In this document: in pieces, positions 38,136-48,038 of the stretch
Layout: each line of letters begins with the position of its first letter
Position numbering within the stretch: position 1 is the stretch's first letter
Assembly (NCBI GenBank): GCA_027620655.1
Contig: JAQCDS010000001.1
Location: 434,001-498,000 of the forward strand
Direction: 5' to 3'
DNA: 64,000 bases
DNA from: Bacteroidota bacterium
GTDB lineage: Bacteria; Bacteroidota; Bacteroidia; Flavobacteriales; Flavobacteriaceae
Made by a program: the position numbers and the translations under genes
The notes under the pieces: model-generated
What the model was told of the DNA's origin: nothing
Seen by the model: only the letters and a program-made list of their open reading frames with translations
The model's database searches: none

Positions 38136-39122
38136 TTATGTGCTCATTATATCAGAGACTCTCAGGAGGTCTGTATCAATTTTTGAATGCCCTTTTACGG
38201 CTTTATCGATTGGGTATAGTTCTAGTTTATTGTTGATCGTTCCAACCATCACATTGTTTTTACCTTCCATTAAAGATTCTACGGCTTTTACACCCATTCT
38301 TGAAGCCAAAACACGATCGAAACAAGATGGTGAACCTCCACGTTGCATGTGTCCCAAAACAGATACTCTGACATCATATCCTTTAAGATTTTCTTCAACA
38401 TAATCACGAAGTTCAAAAACATTTTTCCCTGTTTTATCGCCTTCGGCCACTACAACAATACTTGATGATTTTCCTGTATGTTTACTTTTTTCTAATGATT
38501 CTAACAAACGCTCAAGTCCAAGATCTTCTTCGGGTACTAATATTTCTTCTGCACCAGAACCAACACCTGCATTGAGAGCAATATGTCCAACATCTCTACC
38601 CATAACTTCAACAAAAAATAAGCGTTTGTGTGAACTTGCAGTATCTCTGATTTTGTCAATAGCTTCTACTGCTGTGTTCAGTGCTGTGTCGTATCCTAGT
38701 GTAAAGTTTGTTCCAACAATATCATTATCGATAGTTCCTGGAATTCCAATCACAGGAAAATCAAATTCATCATTAAAAATCATTCCACCAGTAAAAGTGC
38801 CATCACCACCGATAAGTACAAGGGCTTCTACCCCACTTTTTTGAAGTTGATTGTAAGCTTGTTGTCTTCCTTCTTTTGTTCTGAAACGATCTGAACGTGC
38901 AGATTTTAAAAATGTCCCTCCTTTATTGATGATATTATTGACGCTTCTTGCATCAAGAACTTTAAAATCACCATCTATCATACCTTCGTAACCTCTGTAT
39001 ATACCAATACATTCGATGTTATGAAAAGCACAAGTGCGAACTACAGATCTGATTGCTGCATTCATACCAGGAGAATCGCCACCAGATGTCAAAACACCTA
39101 TTTTTTTTAATGGATTTGCCAT
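38136..39122 (-). CDS. pfkA: ATP-dependent 6-phosphofructokinase
   Basis: Phosphorylates fructose-6-phosphate, the committing step of glycolysis. The 328 residues contain LTSGGDSPGMNAAIRSVV, the ATP-binding GGDGTFTGG, and GIPGTIDNDIVGTNFTLGYDTA with the catalytic Asp. The Gly in GGDGTFTGG is the residue that favours ATP over pyrophosphate. The C-terminal GHMQRGGSPSCFDR binds the sugar phosphate. First gene of pfkA-gapA. Confidence 0.97.
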   Translation of the reverse strand: MANPLKKIGVLTSGGDSPGMNAAIRSVVRTCAFHNIECIGIYRGYEGMIDGDFKVLDARSVNNIINKGGTFLKSARSDRFRTKEGRQQAYNQLQKSGVEALVLIGGDGTFTGGMIFNDEFDFPVIGIPGTIDNDIVGTNFTLGYDTALNTAVEAIDKIRDTASSHKRLFFVEVMGRDVGHIALNAGVGSGAEEILVPEEDLGLERLLESLEKSKHTGKSSSIVVVAEGDKTGKNVFELRDYVEENLKGYDVRVSVLGHMQRGGSPSCFDRVLASRMGVKAVESLMEGKNNVMVGTINNKLELYPIDKAVKGHSKIDTDLLRVSDIMST

Positions 39123-39278
39123 AGTTGTATAGCTTTAAGCGGCAAAAGTAATAAACTTATGAATTAATAATATAAAGGAGAGCATATAATTTTTATAGAA
39201 TTCAAAATTCAAACGTTTTCGTTAATAACTATTCTATTTTTAATGCAAAAACTTGAATATTTAATAGGTTTACAAGTC

Positions 39279-42200
39279 TTATTGTTTGAATTCTATATAA
39301 TCTGGAAGAGAAGATTTTTTGGAGGTTTTTTCGATTTGTGCATCTTCTTTTTTGGTGTTTTTTGAAAACAATTCTTTAAACAATTCTTTTAAATTATCGA
39401 ATTCAATATTATAGGAAACTCCCAATCCTTGAGTGTAACCTATTTGTTCACCAAAATTTTGAATACTATTTTCTCTGTTGAAAAATTTTAATGATAGTGT
39501 TCTATCCTCGTTGAGTAATACTTGCACCTCAAAATCTCCAGCAACTGTGGTTTCACTAACACCGCCTACTGGAACACCAACTTTTCCATTAATCAACACA
39601 TTGTCACTGATTTTTGTAGACAATGTAACCCCAACTCTACTGTCCTTTTCAAATTCAGGTGTATTTTTTCCAATATCCAAATCTAGCCCCAATTTTACTT
39701 TATTCTCTTCATCAGAAAAAATATCATTTAAAACATTCGTTACACCATCAGAAACTAATTCAAATGCGTCTTGAGAATCCAAAGCAAGTTTGCTTCTAAA
39801 TGAACCTGTTGCAAGCAAAGACAACGCTTGAAAATCTCTTTTATCTTTATCGCGAAGACGATCTTTTAATTCGCTATTTAGTGCGGAATTAATATTTGGA
39901 AAACGAAGATCAAACTCCAAATCTGGTTTTTCTAAAGCTCCTCTAAGGTTGGTTACAACCTCTACCGGAATGGTTTGATTGATTGGATTATCTAAAAGCA
40001 CAGATGGATTTACATTGATGCCATCATAAATCGCTTCAAGATTTATTTCAGCTTGAAGCGGATCGCCTTCCCAAACCAGTGAACCATCTTTTACAAGTTT
40101 AAACTTTTTCTGAATTAACTGTCCCAAACTGTAGTTATAATACCCTGAGAGAACTAGAAAATCGCCAAACATTAAAAATTTATCGTTGGTATTGATTTGC
40201 GCTAGCATACTTCCATTTCCACGTCCACGAATTGAACTTCCCGTTTCTTTATCAATAACAATTTCAATTTCAGCATCATCTGTAACATCCATATTAAATT
40301 CCATCTCCACACCTTCTATATCATCTAATTTTATGGATCTCCCTTGAGTTTTTTTAAGTTTTTCTTTTGGACTCAAAAACTTTATATACGAATTTTCACT
40401 AATCATTTCACTATCATTCAGCGGAATTTTGAAAATCGTTCCTTTGGAAGTTGTTACGTTGGCTTCTATAAAAAGTTGATTCATTGGGCCTGAAACGTTT
40501 ATATTACCTTCCACAAAACCAGTTCCATAATAGAGAGATTCTTCCGTTTCTTTGGTGTTTAGTACTAAAAGTCGGTTTGAATCAATATCCAAATCTAGTG
40601 CCCAATCGCTAAAATTTGTATGGCTCATAGTACCATTCAAAATACCTTCTGAAGAAAACGCTGTATCTGTAAATTGAGCTGATTTGAATACAAAACTTTG
40701 AGATTCCAAATCGACTCTTGTATTGTCTGCAAAAGCATAATCAATATTTAAATAAGGTACAGACATCCCTCCTTGATTTAATCTCAAAACACCATTAATT
40801 TGTGGCCGCTGCAATCGGCCAGTAATCCTAGAATTTCCAGTTACTTTTCCTCTAATATTTGTGATGACGCCATTACCAAAAGGACCAATAGGATCTAGCA
40901 AAAAATCTTTAAATTTTAGCTCTAAATCTAGGTTTGAATTTTTACCAGAAACATCTAAGTTCCCTTTTGCAGAAAATGTTTCATTTTTATCATCCTTTAA
41001 GTTAACATTTACGTCATAGTTTGTAAGTGAAGTATTGCCTTTTATGTCTGCGTTAAAGGCGCCTAAATTAAACTTGTTAATCTCAAAATCATCAATTGTA
41101 AGTAATGATTTTGGTATATAAATTTTGTTTTGCTTAATAATATTTAAATCGCCATTAACAGTCCCTCCAAGCTGAAGACTATCGATTTCTGGTGTGACCT
41201 TTGCCAAATCAACATTATTGAATTTCAAGTTCAAATTTCCAGAAAGTGAATCTTGTGATTGGGCATTCAAAATAATTTTTTCGTCTTTGTAAGACATGTC
41301 CATATCTAATATTGAAATTTTATTAAAATCAGCATCAAATACAAGTTTATTTTTTGAATTGTTTAAGGCATTCAATTTCCATGGGACAGATTTAAAATTA
41401 ATGAATGATGGCTTTAAGCCAACTACAGAATTAACTCCTTCTTTGGTATAAAATAAATTAAAATCAAACGTGTCTTCATTTTGTTTTCCACCTTTAAATT
41501 CTGATTTGATATATAGGGTATCATTTACGGTCAAATTGATTAAACTAAAATCATTGGCACTATAAAAAGGTGTATTCAAGCTATCCAACTCAACATAGGT
41601 ATTAAAAATAGGGTTATCATTGATGAGTTGGATCTCAATTTTCTTTGCAAAATAATCTTCAATACTAATATTTGGAGATTTAAATTTTAAAGAGAATTTC
41701 TTGGGATTACTATCCAATGTTCCTCTAACAAAAGTGTTGGCTCCAACTTGAAGGTTGGGATAGAAAACTTCAATAATTTTGTTGTAAATTTTGAAATTAA
41801 AATCCATCGATTGATTTGGTGTGATGTTGTCTATGGAATATTGAGAATAAATTTCGCTCAATGAATTTTTTAGCATTTTAGGGATTTCTCTTATAATAAA
41901 TTTTCCCTTAAAAGTCCCTCTTATGATTTCTGGAGAGTTTACAGAAATAGTTCTGATCCCGTTAATGTCAAAATCCGACAACACCTGAAAGTCTTTAAAA
42001 TAATAGTCATCATTTTGATTTTTGTATGAGGTGTTATTAAACTTTAGAAAACCACGTACATCATCAATATTGGTGCCTTTCATATCAATTGATACTTTTC
42101 CTTGAAAAACAGAAATTGAATCACGTGAAACAAAATTCAATTCATTTAGATTTGCATTTTGAATATCGGCAGAGAAATCATAAATATTTTCATCATCTGA

Positions 42201-43676
42201 AAAATTGACGAGTCCCTTAAAATCCATTTTTAAATTTTCGTCTAAAACCGCAAGCGACCCATTGAAAATTTTGTTTTCAATAAAACCTTCAATATTCAAA
42301 TTCTTGTAAACATATTTGTTGACTTCGAAAATAGCGCAACTTCCAGTAATATTAGATTGTAATTTGTCCAAAGTAAACCCTTTTCCTTTAAGTACAAAAT
42401 CTGATGTAATTTGGCCAAAATTAGGTTGATTTATAAGGGTGCCTAAATCAAAATCTTCAAGTTGAATTGTACCTTGATATTGAGCGTCATCAATGGATTC
42501 AATTTTTGAAAGGTTTAAATCGGCAACTACAGATCCAAGTTCTGTTGATGCCTCAAAATCAGCAGCAATAGATGGTCCAGAAATTTGTGTGTTTCCTTGC
42601 AATGTAAATACTCCAAGTGTCGAAAGATTTGTAGGGATATTTTCACCTAATATTCGAGGTAATATGCGTTTCAGGTCTGAGTATTTTGAAGTCAAACGAT
42701 CAATTTGAGCAGTCATCTGAAAAGGTTTTGATTTGGAATCAATTAGATTGACTAAGTTAAATTGACCATCAATAAATGTGCTTCTGTTGGATTTAAGTTG
42801 AAAATCTTGAAGTGATAAATTATTGAGTGTGCCCGAAATATTGGTATCAAAAGTTACATTTTCGGAAGCTCCAAATTCAGGAAAAAATACATTGAGTTCC
42901 CCAAGATTTAGAGTGCTTTTTTTGAAGTTTGCATCCAAAATTACTTTATCCGAAAAATATTTTAAATCCTCTCTTTTGTATTCAAACACCAAATTCCCCT
43001 CCAATTTGGAATTCATTGTTTGAATTTTCAAATTTTGAAAACGCATTGAAGACAAAGTATATTTAAAATTGGTTTGAAGCAAGTGCATTTCTACTCCCCT
43101 TGGATCAGTAAAACTTAAGCCGTTTATTTGCGTACTAACTTCTGGCCCAAGAATTAAAAAATCGGTAACATTGATGTCTAATTCTTGAAAATCTAGTATC
43201 CGTTTATTATCTGTTTTATTTTCATCTGTAAGGAGAAAATGAGAATTGGAAATAGTGATATCGTCTGAAGATAATTCAAATGGTGTGGATGATTTTTTTT
43301 TCTTATTATCTTCAAAACTTTCCACGAAAATATCCAAATTTGAATCTTTCTCTCCCCTATAGGTTTTGATATGAAAACGCAAGCCGTATAAATCAATATC
43401 ACCAAATAGAAGCTTGTTTTCATTTAATTTTGCAAAATTAAGAATAGAGCTATTTAACTCTTTTACAGCGATAAGAGTATCATTATGATGGTCTTTTATG
43501 AGAATATTTTTGAGTTCTAAATCGCCATTTAACTGTAGACCTAGTTTTTCAACTCTTATGTCTGTACCATATTTAGAATTGATTTTTTTTGTGGCGAAGG
43601 CTCCCAGAGACGTTTGAACACTAGGTATTAATAGCACCAACAATAAAATGATAAATAGCATTACCATTGCTGCCAA
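39279..43676 (-). CDS. tamB: Translocation and assembly module TamB-like protein (DUF490)
   Basis: A 1465-residue protein with one N-terminal membrane anchor (VMLFIILLLVLLIPSVQTSLGA), then repeated beta-rich segments typical of AsmA/TamB lipid-transfer grooves, and a C-terminal DUF490 domain (VWEGDPLQAEINLEAIYDG, SPEF-like NINSALNSELKDRLRD, GVTLSTKISDNVLINGKVGVPVGG). It spans the periplasm and is proposed to move phospholipids or help insert outer-membrane proteins. The start is uncertain: TTG 43676 is given, ATG 43667 would follow, and an ATT at 43709 would give a basic KTRLNIFTRIL leader. It diverges from tsaD. Confidence 0.9.
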   Translation of the reverse strand: MAAMVMLFIILLLVLLIPSVQTSLGAFATKKINSKYGTDIRVEKLGLQLNGDLELKNILIKDHHNDTLIAVKELNSSILNFAKLNENKLLFGDIDLYGLRFHIKTYRGEKDSNLDIFVESFEDNKKKKSSTPFELSSDDITISNSHFLLTDENKTDNKRILDFQELDINVTDFLILGPEVSTQINGLSFTDPRGVEMHLLQTNFKYTLSSMRFQNLKIQTMNSKLEGNLVFEYKREDLKYFSDKVILDANFKKSTLNLGELNVFFPEFGASENVTFDTNISGTLNNLSLQDFQLKSNRSTFIDGQFNLVNLIDSKSKPFQMTAQIDRLTSKYSDLKRILPRILGENIPTNLSTLGVFTLQGNTQISGPSIAADFEASTELGSVVADLNLSKIESIDDAQYQGTIQLEDFDLGTLINQPNFGQITSDFVLKGKGFTLDKLQSNITGSCAIFEVNKYVYKNLNIEGFIENKIFNGSLAVLDENLKMDFKGLVNFSDDENIYDFSADIQNANLNELNFVSRDSISVFQGKVSIDMKGTNIDDVRGFLKFNNTSYKNQNDDYYFKDFQVLSDFDINGIRTISVNSPEIIRGTFKGKFIIREIPKMLKNSLSEIYSQYSIDNITPNQSMDFNFKIYNKIIEVFYPNLQVGANTFVRGTLDSNPKKFSLKFKSPNISIEDYFAKKIEIQLINDNPIFNTYVELDSLNTPFYSANDFSLINLTVNDTLYIKSEFKGGKQNEDTFDFNLFYTKEGVNSVVGLKPSFINFKSVPWKLNALNNSKNKLVFDADFNKISILDMDMSYKDEKIILNAQSQDSLSGNLNLKFNNVDLAKVTPEIDSLQLGGTVNGDLNIIKQNKIYIPKSLLTIDDFEINKFNLGAFNADIKGNTSLTNYDVNVNLKDDKNETFSAKGNLDVSGKNSNLDLELKFKDFLLDPIGPFGNGVITNIRGKVTGNSRITGRLQRPQINGVLRLNQGGMSVPYLNIDYAFADNTRVDLESQSFVFKSAQFTDTAFSSEGILNGTMSHTNFSDWALDLDIDSNRLLVLNTKETEESLYYGTGFVEGNINVSGPMNQLFIEANVTTSKGTIFKIPLNDSEMISENSYIKFLSPKEKLKKTQGRSIKLDDIEGVEMEFNMDVTDDAEIEIVIDKETGSSIRGRGNGSMLAQINTNDKFLMFGDFLVLSGYYNYSLGQLIQKKFKLVKDGSLVWEGDPLQAEINLEAIYDGINVNPSVLLDNPINQTIPVEVVTNLRGALEKPDLEFDLRFPNINSALNSELKDRLRDKDKRDFQALSLLATGSFRSKLALDSQDAFELVSDGVTNVLNDIFSDEENKVKLGLDLDIGKNTPEFEKDSRVGVTLSTKISDNVLINGKVGVPVGGVSETTVAGDFEVQVLLNEDRTLSLKFFNRENSIQNFGEQIGYTQGLGVSYNIEFDNLKELFKELFSKNTKKEDAQIEKTSKKSSLPDYIEFKQ

Positions 43677-43829
43677 AATCCTAGTAAATATGTTGAGTCG
43701 TGTTTTAATAAGTTAAAAGATAGCGTAAAATTATAAAATCAAAAAAACAAACAAAAAATTTAGAAGCAATTTTACACTATGCATCGTTCATTTTTTATTT
43801 CTTTGTAAAACCAAGGATTGACACTACAA

Positions 43830-43837
43830 TAGTTTTG
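43830..43837 (+). promoter_or_regulatory. Candidate -7 box for tsaD
   Basis: TAGTTTTG matches TAnnTTTG and lies 44 bases before the tsaD ATG. A TTTG at 43802-43805 is a possible -33 element, though the 24-base spacing is long. Confidence 0.4.
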
Positions 43838-43881
43838 CCAAACTTGTACAAAGTAAATGAATAATATGAAGTAAACCTTCA

Positions 43882-44904
43882 ATGAACGGAGATAAAATAT
43901 ATATTTTAGGCATAGAATCATCTTGCGACGATACTGCAGCTTCTATTTTGTGCGATGGAAAAGTGTTGAGCAATGTAATTGCCAACCAGTCCATTCACAA
44001 AGCATACGGAGGTGTTGTCCCTGAACTTGCTTCGCGAGCGCATCAACAAAATATTGTTCCAGTTGTCGATCAAGCTTTAAAACAAGCTGGGATTACCAAA
44101 AACGAACTTTCAGCAGTTGCTTTTACTAGAGGGCCAGGTCTAATGGGCTCGCTTTTGGTAGGCACTTCATTTGCAAAATCCTTGGCCTTTGGGTTGAATA
44201 TTCCTTTGATAGAAGTCAATCATATGCAGGCGCACATTTTAGCTCATTTTATAGAAAAAGAGGGTTACAAAAAACCAGAATTCCCATTTTTAGCAATGAC
44301 TATTTCTGGGGGGCACACTCAAATTGTTCGTGTAGATGATGCTTTCGAAATGACAGTTATTGGCGAAACTATTGATGATGCCGTAGGTGAGGCATTTGAC
44401 AAAAGTGGTAAACTACTTGGGCTTGGATATCCTGCTGGGCCGGAAATAGATAAGCGTGCAAAACTAGGGAATCCAAAAGCATTTCATTTTACAAAACCTA
44501 AGGTAAATGGACTTAATTTTAGTTTTTCAGGTTTGAAAACAGCAATTTTATATTTTGTTAAAGATCACTCCAAAAAAAATCCTGACTTTATTAAAGAGCA
44601 TTTAGATGATATTTGTGCTTCTACTCAATATACAATTGTTGGTATTTTGATGGATAAATTAAAAGCTGCTGTAAAAGAAACTGGTATCAATCGTATTGCT
44701 ATTGGAGGAGGAGTTTCTGCAAATTCTGGAATTCGAACAGCACTAAAAAATGCAGAACACAAACACGGTTGGGAAACTTTTATTCCAGCCTTTGAATTTA
44801 CAACAGACAACGCAGCTATGATTGCTATTGTTGGCTATCTAAAATATCTAAAAAATGATTTTACACAACAAAATATTACCGCTACAGCACGATTAAAATT
44901 ATAA
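43882..44904 (+). CDS. tsaD: tRNA N6-adenosine threonylcarbamoyltransferase
   Basis: Transfers threonylcarbamoyl to A37 of ANN-decoding tRNAs to make t6A. The 340 residues show ILGIESSCDDTAASI, the metal-binding NHMQAHILAHF, the glycine-rich SGGHTQIV, and GEAFDKSGKLLGLGYPAGP; RIAIGGGVSANSGIR and TTDNAAMIAI close the active site. All are intact. It starts the plus-strand run of RNA-modification genes, with rsmE 8 bases downstream. Confidence 0.97.
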   Translation: MNGDKIYILGIESSCDDTAASILCDGKVLSNVIANQSIHKAYGGVVPELASRAHQQNIVPVVDQALKQAGITKNELSAVAFTRGPGLMGSLLVGTSFAKSLAFGLNIPLIEVNHMQAHILAHFIEKEGYKKPEFPFLAMTISGGHTQIVRVDDAFEMTVIGETIDDAVGEAFDKSGKLLGLGYPAGPEIDKRAKLGNPKAFHFTKPKVNGLNFSFSGLKTAILYFVKDHSKKNPDFIKEHLDDICASTQYTIVGILMDKLKAAVKETGINRIAIGGGVSANSGIRTALKNAEHKHGWETFIPAFEFTTDNAAMIAIVGYLKYLKNDFTQQNITATARLKL

Positions 44905-44912
44905 CTCTAGGA

Positions 44913-45617
44913 ATGCAATTATTTTATAATCCAACATTAAAACCACATGATATTAATTTTTGTTTTGACAAAAATGAAAGTCGACATATTGTAAAAGTAT
45001 TGCGTAAAAATATTGGAGATAAACTGCTAATAACCAATGGTATAGGATATTTTTTTGAAGCTGATATATTGTTCAACAACCCTAATAAATGTGAAGTCAA
45101 AATCACGAAAGTCACTCCTGTTCCTGCAAAAGAATATAATATCCATTTGGCTGTAGCCCCCACAAAAACAAACGACCGCTACGAATGGTTTCTAGAAAAA
45201 GCAACAGAAATTGGCGTAGACACAATTACCCCTATCATTTGCAGCCGAAGTGAGCGAAAAGTGATAAAAACAGAACGTTATGAAAAAATTTTACAATCCG
45301 CTGCAAAACAGTCTTTGCGCGCCTATTTTCCAACTTTAAATCCTGCTATTCGTTTTTCAGAATTTGTAAAAAATATTGATATTGAAGCGCGTTTTATTGC
45401 GCATTGTTTGGAACATAAAAAAATACAGTTGAAAGATGTTGTTTCTAACAAAAAAGATGTTCTAATTTTGATTGGCCCAGAGGGTGATTTTACTCCGGAT
45501 GAAATAAAAATAGCACAAGAATTAGGTTTTAAAGCAGTAAGTTTAGGAAATGCTCGCTTGCGAACAGAAACCGCAGCACTAGTGGCTTGCCACACTATAG
45601 AACTTTGTAATGCGTAA
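44913..45617 (+). CDS. rsmE: 16S rRNA m3U1498 methyltransferase
   Basis: A SPOUT methyltransferase of 234 residues that methylates U1498 of 16S rRNA. The N-terminal PUA-like domain has SRHIVKVLRKNIGD, and the C-terminal knot carries LIGPEGDFTPDEI and LGNARLRTETAALVA. The middle KATEIGVDTITPIICSRSERK is also typical. It overlaps the DUF4159 gene by 8 bases. Confidence 0.96.
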   Translation: MQLFYNPTLKPHDINFCFDKNESRHIVKVLRKNIGDKLLITNGIGYFFEADILFNNPNKCEVKITKVTPVPAKEYNIHLAVAPTKTNDRYEWFLEKATEIGVDTITPIICSRSERKVIKTERYEKILQSAAKQSLRAYFPTLNPAIRFSEFVKNIDIEARFIAHCLEHKKIQLKDVVSNKKDVLILIGPEGDFTPDEIKIAQELGFKAVSLGNARLRTETAALVACHTIELCNA

Positions 45618-46254
45618 ATTTTTTATCCTTTTTTTTGTTTTTTTTAATGTTCTTACAACTCAGGGACAACAAATTGCAGTTTTAAAGTACGATGGTGGCG
45701 GCGATTGGTACAGCAACCCTACTGCTCTAAAAAATTTAATTCAATTTTGTAATAAAAATATTGATACCACTCTCGAACCTCAACCTCAAGTTGTACACCC
45801 AGAAGACCCCGCCCTTTTTAGCTATCCTTTTGTACATATGACAGGACATGGTAATGTGGTGTTTTCTGATGAAGCTATAAAAAATTTAAAAATCTATTTG
45901 ATGGGTGGTGGGTTTTTACATATTGATGATAATTATGGGATGAAACCCTATGTCTTAACTCAGATTCAAAAATTATTTCCAGAAAAAGAACTAAAAGAAA
46001 TTTCGAGTGACCATCCTCTCTTCAGTATGCACTTTAAATTTCCGAATGGTTTACCAAAAATCCATGAACACGATGGACTTCCACCAAAAGCTCTTGGTTT
46101 TTTTCACGAGTACAAAGTTATTTTACTTTTTACAACTGAAAGTGATCTTGGTGATGGTTGGGAAGATTCAGTGGTGCATAACGACCCCGAAGAAGTTCGG
46201 TTGAAAGCTCTAAAAATGGGTGCAAATATCATCAAATATGCATTTGAATTTTAA
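45610..46254 (+). CDS. DUF4159 secreted protein
   Basis: A 214-residue protein with signal peptide FFILFFVFFNVLTTQGQQ. The body matches DUF4159, seen as LKYDGGGDWYSNPT, FVHMTGHGNVVFSDE, and GGGFLHIDDNYG, with HPLFSMHFKFP and a conserved final LKMGANIIKYAFEF. A glutamine-amidotransferase-like flavodoxin fold is predicted for this family; no activity is established. It is translationally coupled to rsmE and followed 11 bases later by a TrmH gene. Confidence 0.88.
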   Translation: MRKFFILFFVFFNVLTTQGQQIAVLKYDGGGDWYSNPTALKNLIQFCNKNIDTTLEPQPQVVHPEDPALFSYPFVHMTGHGNVVFSDEAIKNLKIYLMGGGFLHIDDNYGMKPYVLTQIQKLFPEKELKEISSDHPLFSMHFKFPNGLPKIHEHDGLPPKALGFFHEYKVILLFTTESDLGDGWEDSVVHNDPEEVRLKALKMGANIIKYAFEF

Positions 46255-46265
46255 TTTATAAAGTC

Positions 46266-46772
46266 ATGCAATTAGATCATTATTCATCAAAATTTGAAAA
46301 AAATCAATTTGAAATAATTTTGGTAACCGATAATGTAACACGTCCGGACAATGTAGGGAGTATTTTCCGAGTTGCAGATGCTTTTGGAGTAGAAAAACTA
46401 ATCTTAGGTGGCAGTGCAATTGAACTGAACAGAAAGGTTTGGAATACTTCTAGAGCCACTGAAAAAGTTGTTTGTTTTGAACAAACAGAAAACTTCCAAA
46501 ATGCCATTAAAAATTTAAAAAAAGAAGGATATTCCGTGATTTGTTTAGAAATTACAGAAAACAGCAAGAGTATATCTGAAATTCAACTAGAAAATAACCA
46601 AAAAATTGTGCTTGTTGTAGGAAGTGAACGCAATGGAATACAACATGAAACTCTAACATGTGCCGATAGTGTTTATCATATTCCAATGTATGGGCAAAAT
46701 AGCAGTATGAATGTGGCTCAAGCAACATCCATTGCTCTTTATGAAATTACAAAATTGTTGTCCAATGCTTAA
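46266..46772 (+). CDS. TrmH/SpoU-family RNA 2'-O-methyltransferase
   Basis: A 168-residue SPOUT methyltransferase lacking an extra N-terminal domain. Motif 1 is TDNVTRPDNVGSIFRVADAFG, motif 2 LVVGSERNGI and motif 3 IPMYGQNSSMNVAQATSIALYE, which form the trefoil knot and the AdoMet site. Such small SpoU proteins methylate ribose in tRNA or rRNA; the target is not fixed by sequence. Its 3' end overlaps the start of the next gene by 8 bases. Confidence 0.92.
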   Translation: MQLDHYSSKFEKNQFEIILVTDNVTRPDNVGSIFRVADAFGVEKLILGGSAIELNRKVWNTSRATEKVVCFEQTENFQNAIKNLKKEGYSVICLEITENSKSISEIQLENNQKIVLVVGSERNGIQHETLTCADSVYHIPMYGQNSSMNVAQATSIALYEITKLLSNA

Positions 46773-47948
46773 TCTTAAACTTTTAAAAAATGAAGTGCAG
46801 CATTTCATCAATGAGCATTTAGACACGGCTATCGATAAATTAGCACTAAAAGGCAGTCCATTTGATGAAATACAAACTGTTGAACTTTTGGAGCAAATTC
46901 AATCAAAGAAAAAGTGTGAAAAGAAACTACCAAGTTGGTATAATACAGCAGGTGTTTATTTTCCAAATAAAATAAATATTGAACAGACGTCTTCTGAAAT
47001 TTCAGCAACGTATAAAAGCAACCTAATAACTGGTAAAACCCTTTTGGATTTAACTGGTGGTTTTGGTGTTGACAGTTTATATTTTTCAAAAACTATTGAC
47101 AATATTGTGCATTGTGAAATCAATGCTTTTTTATCTAAAATTGTACATCATAATTTTGAGGTTTTTGGTACAAAGAATGTAAAAACTATTACGGCTGATG
47201 GACTGGAGTTTTTAAAACAAAAAAGTGAAACTTTCGATTGGATGTACATTGATCCCTCAAGAAGAGATACAAAAAAAATAAACGCTTTTTTATAGAAGAC
47301 TGCACCCCAAATGTTGCCGAAAATTTAAATTTATTTTTCGAAAATACTCAGCAAATTTTAATCAAATTATCGCCAATGCTAGATATTCATGCGGCATTAA
47401 AAGCATTGCCACATACAAAAGAAATTCATGTTGTAGCGATAAAAAATGAAGTAAAAGAGCTGTTATTTATAATGGAAAAAGGTTTTGATCAAGAAGCCAT
47501 CATAAAAGCCATTAATTTAGAGACAAATCAACCGCATTTTGAATTTAACGCTGTGGATGAAATTGAAGCGGTTGTTGATTATCAAGAGCCATTGGAGTAC
47601 CTATATGAGCCCAATGCAGCGGTTCTCAAATCTGGAGCTTTTAAAAGTTTAGCATTGCGATTTGATTTAAGCAAATTAGCAAAACACACACATTTGTATA
47701 CTTCATCAGAACATAAAAAGGAGTTTCCTGGAAAAATATATGTTATAGAAAAAGTGCTTCACTACCACAAAAAAAAGTTGAAACCCCATATTACTGGCCA
47801 AAAGGCAAATGTAAAGACAAGAAACTTCCCAGAATCTGTAAGTCAATTAAAAAAGGAATTTAAAATCAACGATGGTGGTGATAAATTTTTCATTTTTACC
47901 ACTTTCAAAGAAAGAAAGTGGGTATTAGAGTGCAAAATTTATAACTAA
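46765..47948 (+). pseudogene. SAM methyltransferase with THUMP-like domain, frameshifted in an A8 run
   Basis: The first frame from ATG 46765 carries the methyltransferase fold (LLDLTGGFGVDSLYFSK, YIDPSRRDTKK) and stops at 47295. The second frame gives RFFIEDCTPNVAENLNLFFE, then a C-terminal THUMP-like domain (YEPNAAVLKSGAFKSLA, VLHYHKKKLKPHITGQKANV) to 47948. The switch lies at the A8 run 47271-47278: one more A would give DTKKNKRFFIEDC and restore a continuous protein of about 394 residues. Either the gene is broken, the assembly has a homopolymer error, or slippage on the run restores reading. Relatives are conserved in Bacteroidota and presumed to act on RNA. It overlaps the TrmH gene by 8 bases. 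Confidence 0.8.
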
Positions 47949-47981
47949 TTATAAAATTTACTTTTCTTTATATTTATTTAG

Positions 47982-48011
47982 TTGCAAAACACAAATTATT
48001 TTTTATATTTA
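47982..48011 (+). promoter_or_regulatory. Candidate promoter for the NTF2-like gene pair
   Basis: TTG at 47982-47984 and TATATTTA at 48004-48011, spaced by 19 bases, resemble the Bacteroidota -33 and -7 elements. The ATG of the first NTF2-like gene is 27 bases downstream. Confidence 0.45.
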
Positions 48012-48038
48012 GAGATATTATTAACCAACTTTAAAAAA

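Noticed and set aside
39279-43676. Plus-strand open frames opposite tamB and other large genes
   Set aside because: They have the composition of antisense shadows of strongly coding frames and no family resemblance.
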